Assembly: GCA_000416085.1 (NCBI GenBank)
Contig: KE356579.1
Coordinates: 2,125,834 to 2,131,823 of the forward strand
Length of the DNA stretch: 5,990 bases
Reading direction: 5' to 3'
From: a halophilic archaeon J07HX64
GTDB lineage: Archaea > Halobacteriota > Halobacteria > Halobacteriales > Haloarculaceae
In this document: positions 1-5,560 of the stretch, piece by piece
How the letters are laid out: every line of letters begins with the position of its first letter
Numbering within the stretch: the stretch's first letter is position 1
Notes under the pieces: generated by a model
Databases searched by the model: none
Told to the model about the DNA's origin: nothing
The model's input: the letters and a program-made list of their open reading frames with translations, nothing else
Translations under genes and position numbers: made by a program

Positions 1-532
1 GGTCGAGCAGTGTCGTCGTCTCTGTGTGTTCCCAACCCGCCGCCTCGAACAGCCCCCGGAGGTGCGCGCTCGGATAGAAGCTGTAGGTCGGTTCGCCCTC
101 AACCAGTTCGGAGACGGCGTTGCCGACACCGAATAACGCACGCGTGTCGCCGTCCGGAACCGGTCCGTAGTCGTCGACGACGACGGCACCACCGGGAGCG
201 GTCACGCGGGTCAGTTCCTCGACGATAGCTGCCGCGTCGGTCGTGGGAACGACGTTGAACAGCGCGTGAGCGGTCACCACGTCGACGGCGTCGTCCGGGA
301 GCGGAATCGCCCGGAGGTCGGCCTGCAGCGTCACAACGTCATCCTTGGGGAACTGCTGGTGAACCCCGGTTGCGTGTTCCCGCTCGTTCGTGACGGCATA
401 GACTGGACTGGCGTCGCCGGCCCGAAGCGCGGCGGTGGCACCCCCTGCTCCGGCGCCTGCCTCTAACGCCGCTCGGCCCGCTGTCGGGAGACCTGCGAGC
501 GCATCGGTTAGTGTGTCGGGGACGTCGCTCAT
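1..532 (-). CDS. Class I SAM-dependent methyltransferase (3' end cut by window edge)
   Basis: Reading the minus strand from the ATG at 532-530 gives 177 open codons to the left edge, so the C-terminus is missing. The fold is the Methyltransf_11-like class I Rossmann domain. Motif I is the glycine-rich stretch E24-A-G-A-G-A-G-G31, the S-adenosylmethionine binding loop. Residues 70-96 (QADLRAIPLPDDAVDVVTAH followed by LFNVVP) match the usual post-II region D-x-x-x-[LI]-P-x-P-D-x-x-[FV]-D-V-V. Residues 106-121 (ELTRVTAPGGAVVVDD) match the motif after it, normally L-K-P-G-G. The end of strand beta-2, usually an acidic residue contacting the ribose, reads VYAVTNERE, so the acidic position is displaced or absent. 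It is a cytoplasmic protein with no membrane segment. The substrate cannot be told; small-molecule methyltransferases of ubiquinone/menaquinone type and many uncharacterised haloarchaeal proteins share this pattern. It diverges from the kinase gene and shares no operon with it. Family call strong, function unknown. Confidence 0.85.
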   Translation of the reverse strand, partial: MSDVPDTLTDALAGLPTAGRAALEAGAGAGGATAALRAGDASPVYAVTNEREHATGVHQQFPKDDVVTLQADLRAIPLPDDAVDVVTAHALFNVVPTTDAAAIVEELTRVTAPGGAVVVDDYGPVPDGDTRALFGVGNAVSELVEGEPTYSFYPSAHLRGLFEAAGWEHTETTTLLD

Positions 533-650
533 ACCGGGTGGTCCCCGCGGGCAGAGGAAGATGTTCGGTTCCCCCCGCTCTGTGAGACCGGGCACGCCAC
601 ATCGTAACATCGAGGCTCATCTGCGGACGACGATGCTGACAGACTACTAC

Positions 651-774
651 TCTGGAGGATACCGGTGACAGATGACGACAGGTCCGGAGGATGCCGATGG
701 CGACGACAGTTCCAGAGGATGATGATAGGAGACAGCGACGGTTCCGGAGGATGCTGATGGCAGATAAAGACGGT
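651..774 (+). repeat. Degenerate tandem repeat, about 28-32 bp units beginning TCCGGAGGAT
   Basis: Four consecutive units begin at 651 (TCTGGAGGAT), 683 (TCCGGAGGAT), 711 (TCCAGAGGAT) and 743 (TCCGGAGGAT), giving spacings of 32, 28 and 32 bases. Each unit continues with a purine-rich GA/TGG-type segment ending near GACGACAGG or GACGGT. A decayed fifth unit (GACAGAAAGG onward, about 775-804) follows without the box. The plus strand is strongly purine-biased. The repeated GGAGG resembles a Shine-Dalgarno core and in units 2 and 4 is followed after six bases by ATG, but only a 37-residue frame results. Function unknown; replication slippage of a purine-rich segment would explain it. Confidence 0.6.
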
Positions 775-1024
775 GACAGAAAGGACGGCGACAGACGGCG
801 GTGACGAACAACCCGAGATTCGGGGGGTGCCGTAGCGGCAGGGGACAGTGGCCCTCGCCGGCGGTGTGGTCACGTGCTGGGGCAGATTGGGGGCACCGGT
901 AGCGGGGCACCAGCTCTCGCGGCTGCCGGAGAACATCACCGGAGGCGTGCCAGCCCCGTACTCAGGTGTCTGTGCGCACGGACCACGCCCCCGAGCCGTC
1001 ACCAGAGCAGACCCGTGATACAAA

Positions 1025-1064
1025 ATGTGTACCACAATGTTCATGTGTAGGTCACAATAATATA
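1025..1064 (+). promoter_or_regulatory. Duplicated ATGTGTA-CACAAT motif overlapping an AT-rich promoter-like zone before the kinase
   Basis: Two direct copies stand side by side: ATGTGTACCACAAT (1025-1038) and ATGTGTAGGTCACAAT (1043-1058), their starts 18 bases apart. The second copy runs into AATAATATAC (1056-1065), the most TATA-like sequence before the kinase gene. This placement suggests a regulator binding site next to, or over, the TATA box. The TATA-like centre lies only about 17 bases before the ATG at 1077, closer than the roughly 27 expected for a leaderless haloarchaeal transcript, so either another element is used or this AT-rich stretch is only part of the operator. Promoter assignment is inference; the repeat is directly seen. 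Confidence 0.45.
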
Positions 1065-1076
1065 CTTTTCAAAGTC

Positions 1077-3398
1077 ATGCCGGAGTCACCCGGACGGACT
1101 GTGGTTCTTTATATTGACGGCGACCCGAAATCCACGGCGCTGACCGCCGCCGCGCTCGAGCGTCGGGACGACCAGTTCGATGTCGGGACCGCCACGAGTG
1201 CCGAGGAGGGGCTAGAGGCGGTCGACGACGTCACACCGGACTGTATCGTCTCGGCTTACGATCTGCCAGGGATGGACGGACTCGCGTTTCTCGAGACTGT
1301 CCGGGCACAGCACCCCGAACTCCCTTTCCTGCTGTTCACCAGTGAGGGCAGTGAGACGGTTGCGAGCGACGCCATCTCCGCCGGGGTCACCGACTACCTC
1401 CGGAAGCAGAGTGAAACTGAACAGTACGACCTCCTGGCCAACAAGATCGAGAACGCGGTCGCCGCCCGCCGTGCGGAGCAACGGGCGGCGGGTCGGTCAC
1501 GGGAGTTTCAGCAGGTGCTGGAGACGGTCACGACCGCGGTTGTTCGCGTCGACAGGCACGGGAGTGTTGTGTTCGCAAACCGCCGTGCTGCGGCGATATT
1601 CGGGGTCGAACCCGGCGGAGACTGGGGTGAGAATCCGGCCGAGGTTTCGGGCCCGGATATCGCCGAACTCTGCGGGGACAGCAACGGCGCGACAGATGGA
1701 GGTTCCGACGTGGGGGCGATACTCCGGCAGGTGCTCGACTCCGGCGAACCGGTAGACGGGGTCCGTTGCGATATCTGCCGACCGGACGGGGTCGAACGGA
1801 CCGTCGAGATACACGGTCGACCGCTTCTTACCGATGACGGGGCCGTCGAGGGGGCTATCCTCTCTGTCGACAACGTCACGGCGGGGGTCGAGCGGCGGGA
1901 GAAACTCGTCGAGTGCTCGCCGGATTTCCTCACCGTGCTCTCGGAGTCGGGGGTCGTCGAGTACCAGAGCCCGGCGCCCGGAGGGCCAAACGAGTTCGAC
2001 CCGCCGGACCTGACCGGGCACACACCGATAGAACGGGTCCACCCCGAGGAACGAAGACGGGTGGTCGACGCATTCGAGAGTGTTCGGACCGGCGACACCG
2101 GGGAGACTGTCCGGGTGGAGTGTCGTCTCGAGACCTCCGACGGTGAGTACCGCTGGTTCGAGAACCGGGCGACGAACTATCTCGGTCACGAACCCGTCGA
2201 CGGCATCCTTGTCGTGACGAGGGATATAGCCGAGCGCAAGCAGACCGAACAGTCACTCGCCGGGTACGCGAGCACCGTGACACAGCTCCAAGGGGCGACC
2301 CAGCGGCTCATGGACACGACCGACCGTGACGATGCGGCGGCCATCACTGTCGACGCGCTCGAGCAGGCCTTCGAGTTCGATATCGCCGGGATCTGGCTGT
2401 GCAACGACGACGGAACCCGCCTCGAACCGGTCGCTATCACCGAGGACGGTCGGGACATCGTCGCAGGGGAACTGCCGACGTACTCGGCGGAGACCCCCTC
2501 GCTCTCGTGGGAGGCCTTCGAGAGTCAGGAGAGCCGTCTGATCAAGGACATGGACGAGTACACGAACCGGTACAACGCGGAGACGGTGATACAGAGCGAA
2601 CTGATCGTCCCGCTCGGTGAGCACGGGCTCCTGAACATCGGGTCGACGACCCGGTCGGCGTTCGACGAGCGGGACCGACACCGGGTCGAACTGTGGGCGA
2701 ACATGGTCGAGTCGGCGCTGACACGGGTCGAACAGCTCGACCGACTCCGGAGCCGGGAGCAGGAACTGCAACGCGAGCGTGACCGTCTCGACGAGTTCGC
2801 TGGCTTTGTCTCACACGACCTGCGGAGTCCGCTGACCGTGGCGACGGGCCGGCTCGAACTGCTCGCCGACGACTGTACCAGCCCACACCTCCCAAGCATC
2901 GAACAGGCACTCGAGCGTATGGACCAGCTCATCGCGGACGTGCTCGAACTCGCCCGGCAGGGGGCGACTGTGGGTGCGACTGTCCCGGTCGACCTGGAGG
3001 AGTTGACCACCCAGTGCTGGCGCAACGTCGACACCGCCGAGGCCGAACTATCTATCCAAGAGACAAACAGTATTAGTGCCGACCGCAGTCGTCTGGCGAG
3101 CGCTATCGAGAACCTCCTCCGGAACGCGATCGAACACGGCGGTGAGTCGGTTGCGATCACGGTTGGGACACTCGAGGACGAACCAGGGTTTTATATCGCC
3201 GACGACGGTCCCGGTATCCCTGACGCGAGGCAAGACCAGATCTTCGACAGCGGCCACTCGACCACCGACGACGGCACCGGCCTCGGGTTGGCCATCGTCC
3301 GACAGATCGTCGAGGCCCACGGCTGGGAGATCCGCGTCTGCGAGAGCGTAGACGGCGGTACCCGCTTCGAGATCTCGGGTGTCGAGACCCTGACGTGA
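1077..3398 (+). CDS. Soluble multi-sensor histidine kinase with pseudo-receiver, PAS, PAS, GAF, HisKA and HATPase domains
   Basis: This 773-residue cytoplasmic sensor kinase has no membrane segments. Residues 8-125 form a response-regulator receiver fold, but the phosphoacceptor position is Ala60 (SAYDLPGMDG, where the family has SDYDxPGMDG) and the second acidic-pocket position is Gly15; Thr88 and Lys110 are kept. Residues 142-270 look like a PAS domain (VVRVDRHGSVVFANRRAA), 275-392 a second PAS/PAC unit (HPEERRRVVDAF, then VTRDIAERKQTE), and 400-550 a GAF domain. A short coiled segment (551-573) leads to the HisKA H-box FVSHDLRSPL with His580 (codon 2814-2816). The ATPase domain shows the N-box (ENLLRNAIEHGG, 678-689), G1 (DDGPGIPD, 709-716) and G2 (DGTGLGLAIV, 732-741), so catalysis should be intact. 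I chose ATG 1077 because homology begins directly after it. An in-frame GTG at 966 would add 37 residues, Cys-containing and unlike the family. No cognate regulator gene is adjacent; signal and partner are unknown. Confidence 0.9.
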   Translation: MPESPGRTVVLYIDGDPKSTALTAAALERRDDQFDVGTATSAEEGLEAVDDVTPDCIVSAYDLPGMDGLAFLETVRAQHPELPFLLFTSEGSETVASDAISAGVTDYLRKQSETEQYDLLANKIENAVAARRAEQRAAGRSREFQQVLETVTTAVVRVDRHGSVVFANRRAAAIFGVEPGGDWGENPAEVSGPDIAELCGDSNGATDGGSDVGAILRQVLDSGEPVDGVRCDICRPDGVERTVEIHGRPLLTDDGAVEGAILSVDNVTAGVERREKLVECSPDFLTVLSESGVVEYQSPAPGGPNEFDPPDLTGHTPIERVHPEERRRVVDAFESVRTGDTGETVRVECRLETSDGEYRWFENRATNYLGHEPVDGILVVTRDIAERKQTEQSLAGYASTVTQLQGATQRLMDTTDRDDAAAITVDALEQAFEFDIAGIWLCNDDGTRLEPVAITEDGRDIVAGELPTYSAETPSLSWEAFESQESRLIKDMDEYTNRYNAETVIQSELIVPLGEHGLLNIGSTTRSAFDERDRHRVELWANMVESALTRVEQLDRLRSREQELQRERDRLDEFAGFVSHDLRSPLTVATGRLELLADDCTSPHLPSIEQALERMDQLIADVLELARQGATVGATVPVDLEELTTQCWRNVDTAEAELSIQETNSISADRSRLASAIENLLRNAIEHGGESVAITVGTLEDEPGFYIADDGPGIPDARQDQIFDSGHSTTDDGTGLGLAIVRQIVEAHGWEIRVCESVDGGTRFEISGVETLT

Positions 3399-3630
3399 GT
3401 TGTTGACTGTACTGTGTCGTACGGTCTGGGCCAGTTATCACCGGACTATCAGATAGTTCCTCACAGCTCTTCGCTTCTCTCGGGTATCTCGCTCGCTCTG
3501 ATGATTCTATGAGGTTTCGGTCGTTCGATGGAATAAGAGGAGCACAGGCCGTGTCTTTTAGACTGAGGTTGATTCGGTGTCCTGAGATGGATTCTCTGCC
3601 TCGGTATCCGTGTAGGTAATTGGGTTACTT
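3399..3630. other. Non-coding spacer after the kinase gene, with a small palindrome
   Basis: No credible gene is present. Base composition drops towards AT compared with the kinase. The notable element is a near-perfect palindrome at 3443-3460, GGACTATC-A-GATAGTTCC, about 45 bases after the kinase stop. The centre is too tight for a stable hairpin without opening inner pairs, so it is as likely a protein-binding site as a terminator. A pyrimidine-rich stretch (about 3461-3480) follows it and could contribute to archaeal-type termination on the plus strand. Either role is speculative. Confidence 0.4.
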
Positions 3631-3807
3631 ATTCCGCGTGAAGCGGGGAACTGGACAGACACACTCCGCGCTTTCATATGAAACGAGGAACTGAGCAGAC
3701 ACAACCAATTATCTCGAGTAAGACAGGAAATCGAAGGGACATACTCCGTCCTTCCGAGTGAAGCGAGGAATTGGAGAGAGCTCTTACTGTTTCAATTGAG
3801 GATGAAC
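3631..3807 (+). repeat. Array of origin-recognition-box-like repeats with 40-bp period, next to orc1/cdc6
   Basis: Four 40-base units fill 3631-3790 without gaps, and a fifth, shifted by two bases, starts at 3790. The conserved 19-base cores are TTCCGCGTGAAGCGGGGAA (3632-3650), TTTCATATGAAACGAGGAA (3672-3690), TCTCGAGTAAGACAGGAAA (3712-3730) and TTCCGAGTGAAGCGAGGAA (3752-3770); the fifth begins TTTCAATTGAG (3790-3800). The second half of units 1-3 carries GACAYAMYC (for example GACACACTCCG). The core, an inverted TTTC-N4-GAAA-type dyad followed by CG and a G-rich tract, has the general architecture of haloarchaeal origin recognition boxes bound by Orc1/Cdc6. All units point the same way, toward the 3' end of the orc gene. 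It is not a CRISPR: the spacers are as repeated as the cores and the cores diverge. Repeat directly seen; Orc binding inferred. Confidence 0.7.
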
Positions 3808-3847
3808 ATTAGTGATCTCGATATCTTCTATTGTATGGGTACTGTGT

Positions 3848-4966
3848 CTACGCAACGTTGTTTACCGACGCGACCTCTCGTATCGTTTCAATCTCGCTGT
3901 GGAGTCTCAGCACGTCTGACATCGCATCGATTGCGCTACTAAACGGAACATCCAGTTTGTAGCTGTAATAGTTCCCACGAGAACCACTCCGGTTCTCCTC
4001 GGCAGAGAGAATACCGAGCATACGGAGGTCAGGGAGGTGATTATGTAAGGATCGCTGGCCGAGTGAATCGATTCCGGACGAGTCACAGAGTGTGCGGTAC
4101 TCCTCGTAGAGTTCACGGGTGCGACATGAGGTTTCTGCCTTTGCAGTCTTGGAAACCACTGCCAGCAACGCGAGTCGTCCGTGTGTGGTCAACTCCCGCA
4201 TGCCCTCCTTTAGTCGTTCCTGCTCGAGACGTGACCGGGCGCTGTCGACGTGGTTGGTAGTAATACTGTCCTCCTCTTGATTTTCGGTGAGTTCCCCAGC
4301 TAATCGAAGCAGGTCGAGGGCCTGACGGGCGCTACCACTATCACGAGCGGCGAGCGCAGCGCAGAAATTCAATACGCCCTCCTCAACAGCGTCGTTAGCG
4401 ACCGCGATCTCCGCACGAGACTCAAGAGTATTCTCGAGTTCGTGGGCATCGTATGGTGGAAACTGGAGTTCACGCTCACAGAGTGTGTCCTGTACGCGCG
4501 GGTCCAGTTGTTCGCGAAATCTGAAGTTGTTGCTGATTCCGATGACGCCGATCTTCGTCGCATCGGGTTTGTCGTTTGCCCGTGCGCGTGGCAGTTCGTA
4601 CAGCAGTCCGTCACGCTCGCCGATGGCATCCACCTCGTCGAGAACCAGCAGGACAGTCCCGCCGATAACATCGAGCTCTTCGTACAGTCTCTTGAACACC
4701 GTCTGCTGTGGATACCCCGTCGAACTTATTCCGGCGCTACTTTGTTGAATCGTATTCACCAGTTCGACAGCAACCTGATAGGAAGAGTTCAGCGTTTTAC
4801 AGTTCAACGAGACGACCGAGAGATCCACGTCATCGTACTCGCCGACATCACGCTGGAGTCTCTCAAGCAGGTATCCAGTGACCGCGGTCTTTCCAACCCC
4901 GGTACCCCCGTACAGGAAGATGTTGTTTGGCTCCCAACCGTCGACGATGGGCTGGAGTGCTTTCAT
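3848..4966 (-). CDS. Orc1/Cdc6 family replication initiator (AAA+ ATPase with winged helix)
   Basis: Archaeal Orc1/Cdc6 proteins bind origin recognition boxes and load the MCM helicase. From ATG 4966 the product is 372 residues. Visible AAA+ signatures are Walker A GGTGVGKT (20-27), Walker B VLLVLDEVDAI (105-115), sensor 1 around GVIGISNNFRF (Asn146), the family block LDPRVQDTL...FPPYDAHEL (154-177), and sensor 2 GSARQALDLLR with Arg214. The C-terminal part (about 265-360) is the winged-helix DNA-binding domain (HGRLALLAVV, then SLHNHLPDLRMLGIL). This start removes a conserved N-terminal stretch: the same frame continues upstream through 4967-5098 and reads RRFERKQNIFANKDAL, then a PYQP turn and QRDEEIEEY, typical of the family, to a TAG at 5101-5099, with no ATG, GTG or TTG. 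The gene is therefore 5'-damaged, uses an unusual start, or makes a short form. Box-like repeats lie on both sides. Composition is less GC-rich than the kinase. Family certain; activity uncertain. Confidence 0.9.
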   Translation of the reverse strand: MKALQPIVDGWEPNNIFLYGGTGVGKTAVTGYLLERLQRDVGEYDDVDLSVVSLNCKTLNSSYQVAVELVNTIQQSSAGISSTGYPQQTVFKRLYEELDVIGGTVLLVLDEVDAIGERDGLLYELPRARANDKPDATKIGVIGISNNFRFREQLDPRVQDTLCERELQFPPYDAHELENTLESRAEIAVANDAVEEGVLNFCAALAARDSGSARQALDLLRLAGELTENQEEDSITTNHVDSARSRLEQERLKEGMRELTTHGRLALLAVVSKTAKAETSCRTRELYEEYRTLCDSSGIDSLGQRSLHNHLPDLRMLGILSAEENRSGSRGNYYSYKLDVPFSSAIDAMSDVLRLHSEIETIREVASVNNVA

Positions 4967-5098
4967 ATACTCCTCTATCTCCTCGTCACGCTGCTCAACA
5001 CTGTCGGGCTGGTACGGCTCCCCCAGCGCATCCTTGTTCGCGAAGATGTTTTGTTTCCGCTCGAACCGGCGTATATCTCCGTTTCCGGCGCATAGTAC
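4967..5098 (-). other. Conserved N-terminal Orc1/Cdc6 coding sequence with no in-frame start codon
   Basis: These 44 codons are in frame with the orc gene and bounded upstream by TAG (5101-5099). The last 35 or so read as authentic Orc1/Cdc6 N-terminus (RRFERKQNIFANKDAL, then GEPYQP, then QRDEEIEEY). None is ATG, GTG or TTG; the only near-start codons are CTG and two ATAs. An ATG exists at 5093-5091, one base out of frame; read from there the frame gives MRRKRRYTPVRAETKHLREQ and soon stops. A single-base change between about 5090 and 5070 would join that ATG to the conserved frame. So this is probably either a one-base indel (mutation or sequencing error) or use of a non-standard start. Confidence 0.7.
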
Positions 5099-5119
5099 CT
5101 AAAACCACTTTTTCGTGTG

Positions 5120-5179
5120 TTTCAAGTGAAGCGTGAGGACACTCCACCGTTTCAACTAAAGCGCTGATACTTTTTCGCG
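5120..5179 (+). repeat. Two 30-bp origin-box-like direct repeats upstream of orc1/cdc6
   Basis: The copies begin with TTTCAAGTGAAGCG (5120-5133) and TTTCAACTAAAGCG (5150-5163), exactly 30 bases apart. The first copy ends GGACACTCCACCG, matching the second half of the 40-base units on the other side of the gene (GACACACTCCG), so it looks like a unit shortened by about 10 internal bases. The second is followed by an A/T-rich ACTTTTT. They lie just before the 5' end of the orc reading frame, where initiator binding could both define an origin and repress its own gene; the latter is inference from position. Confidence 0.6.
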
Positions 5180-5204
5180 CTGTGGTCGGTACGCCTGTGT
5201 TTGA

Positions 5205-5218
5205 GCTTCAGTTGAAAT
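5205..5218 (-). repeat. Inverted copy of the origin-box-like core
   Basis: On the minus strand this reads ATTTCAACTGAAGC, differing by only one or two bases over 13 from the cores at 5120 (TTTCAAGTGAAGC) and 5150 (TTTCAACTAAAGC), but facing the opposite way. Boxes in opposing orientation around the A/T-rich 5164-5178 stretch fit the usual design of archaeal origins. A single 13-base match is modest evidence alone; its location strengthens it. Confidence 0.5.
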
Positions 5219-5347
5219 CTGGTGTGTGTCTGTTGGACGCGCCAGAGGTATGAGGTGCCGAGGTAGCGGGTGTTGATGCCCTGTCGCGGTGAGTCTCGAG
5301 AGCAACCACTCCAGACAGCGCAAGGGGCGGACACAACCGACCGTGCA

Positions 5348-5480
5348 GACGATAGAATTGCGGAAACGGTGGTGTGTCCCCCCTCCGCCTCCTCAGCAGT
5401 ATCTCCGCCATCCTAGACGACTGAATTGCTGAAACGGTGGTGGGTCCCCCTGCTCCGTCTACAGAAGATCTCACCCCAGT
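5348..5480 (+). repeat. 68-bp direct duplication with GAAACGGTGGTG core
   Basis: Unit A starts at 5348 and unit B at 5416, exactly 68 bases apart. Both open with GACGA, then GAATTGCGGAAACGGTGGTG (5356-5375) versus GAATTGCTGAAACGGTGGTG (5424-5443), then GTCCCCC and CTCCG, and stay alignable into CAGCAGTATCTC versus CAGAAGATCTC. The first 45 bases are most conserved, suggesting functional constraint on a site at the head of each unit. GAAACG followed by a G-rich tract recalls origin boxes and the GAAACGAGG of the 40-bp array, but the left half (GAATTGC) differs, so it could instead be a separate operator upstream of neuB. Confidence 0.65.
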
Positions 5481-5529
5481 ATGGAAACAGTGTCGGGCAA
5501 ACCCATCAGCGACGACGGCACGTGCGAAC

Positions 5530-5537
5530 GTTTATTC
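5530..5537 (+). promoter_or_regulatory. TATA-like promoter element for neuB
   Basis: TTTATT (5531-5536) stands in GC-rich surroundings, centred about 27 bases before the ATG at 5561. That is the expected TATA position for a haloarchaeal leaderless transcript beginning at or next to the start codon. There is no Shine-Dalgarno sequence between it and the ATG, in agreement. Confidence 0.55.
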
Positions 5538-5560
5538 GGTCGCTCCAATAAGACGAACGC

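Larger units (their letters stand above)
533..1076. other. Non-coding stretch between divergent methyltransferase and kinase genes
   Basis: These 544 bases lie between two divergently transcribed genes. I see no protein here with family-like sequence. The stretch contains a degenerate purine-rich tandem repeat (about 651-774, decaying to about 804), a small perfect hairpin (TGCCG, loop TAG, CGGCA at 828-840) that is not followed by a T-run in either direction, and an AT-rich promoter-like zone with a duplicated motif (1025-1070). A long minus-strand open frame (1044-529) crosses it but reads as Ser/Pro/His/Cys-rich sequence without domains, and I treat it as spurious. Confidence 0.6.
5102..5560. 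other. Candidate replication origin region between orc1/cdc6 and neuB
   Basis: These 459 non-coding bases separate the divergent orc and neuB genes. Haloarchaeal origins are commonly found in the intergenic region just upstream of an orc1/cdc6 gene, with box repeats in both orientations around an AT-rich element. Here there are two direct boxes (5120, 5150), one inverted box (5217-5205), short A/T runs (AAAACCACTTTTT at 5101-5113; ACTTTTT at 5169-5175), and a distal 68-bp duplication containing GAAACGGTGGTG (5348-5480). No convincing small gene was found; the short minus-strand frames have no family-like sequence. Origin activity is inferred from arrangement only. Confidence 0.5.

Noticed and set aside
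691..804. 37-residue open frame with GGAGG six bases before an internal ATG
   Set aside because: It is made of the tandem repeat, is only a string of Asp/Arg-rich residues, and nothing else supports translation. Mentioned within the repeat finding but not called as a gene.
828..840. TGCCG-TAG-CGGCA hairpin as a terminator
   Set aside because: No T-run follows on either strand and no gene ends near it; a five-base stem is expected by chance in GC-rich DNA.
529..1044. 171-codon minus-strand open frame whose TGA overlaps the methyltransferase ATG (ATGA)
   Set aside because: The product is rich in Ser, Pro, His and Cys, not acidic like haloarchaeal proteins, runs through the degenerate tandem repeat and the kinase promoter zone, and shows no domain. 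The ATGA overlap looks accidental.
966..1076. GTG start at 966 extending the kinase by 37 residues
   Set aside because: The extension crosses the AT-rich promoter-like zone and the paired direct repeat, has Cys-rich content foreign to the protein, and family similarity starts right after ATG 1077.
1497..2189. 230-codon minus-strand frame opposite the kinase
   Set aside because: Antisense frame of a GC-rich gene whose plus strand has clear domains; no recognisable domain on the minus strand.
3631..3807. CRISPR array
   Set aside because: Units are only 40 bases long end to end with diverged cores and similar linkers, so there are no unique spacers, and no cas gene is nearby.
4442..5095. 217-codon plus-strand frame opposite orc1/cdc6
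   Set aside because: Lies antisense to the conserved AAA+ coding sequence; apparent hydrophobic stretches mirror the other strand and no family is recognisable.
5152..5334. 60-codon minus-strand frame upstream of orc
   Set aside because: Spans the box repeats, basic and Cys/Trp-containing composition with no family resemblance; treated as non-coding.
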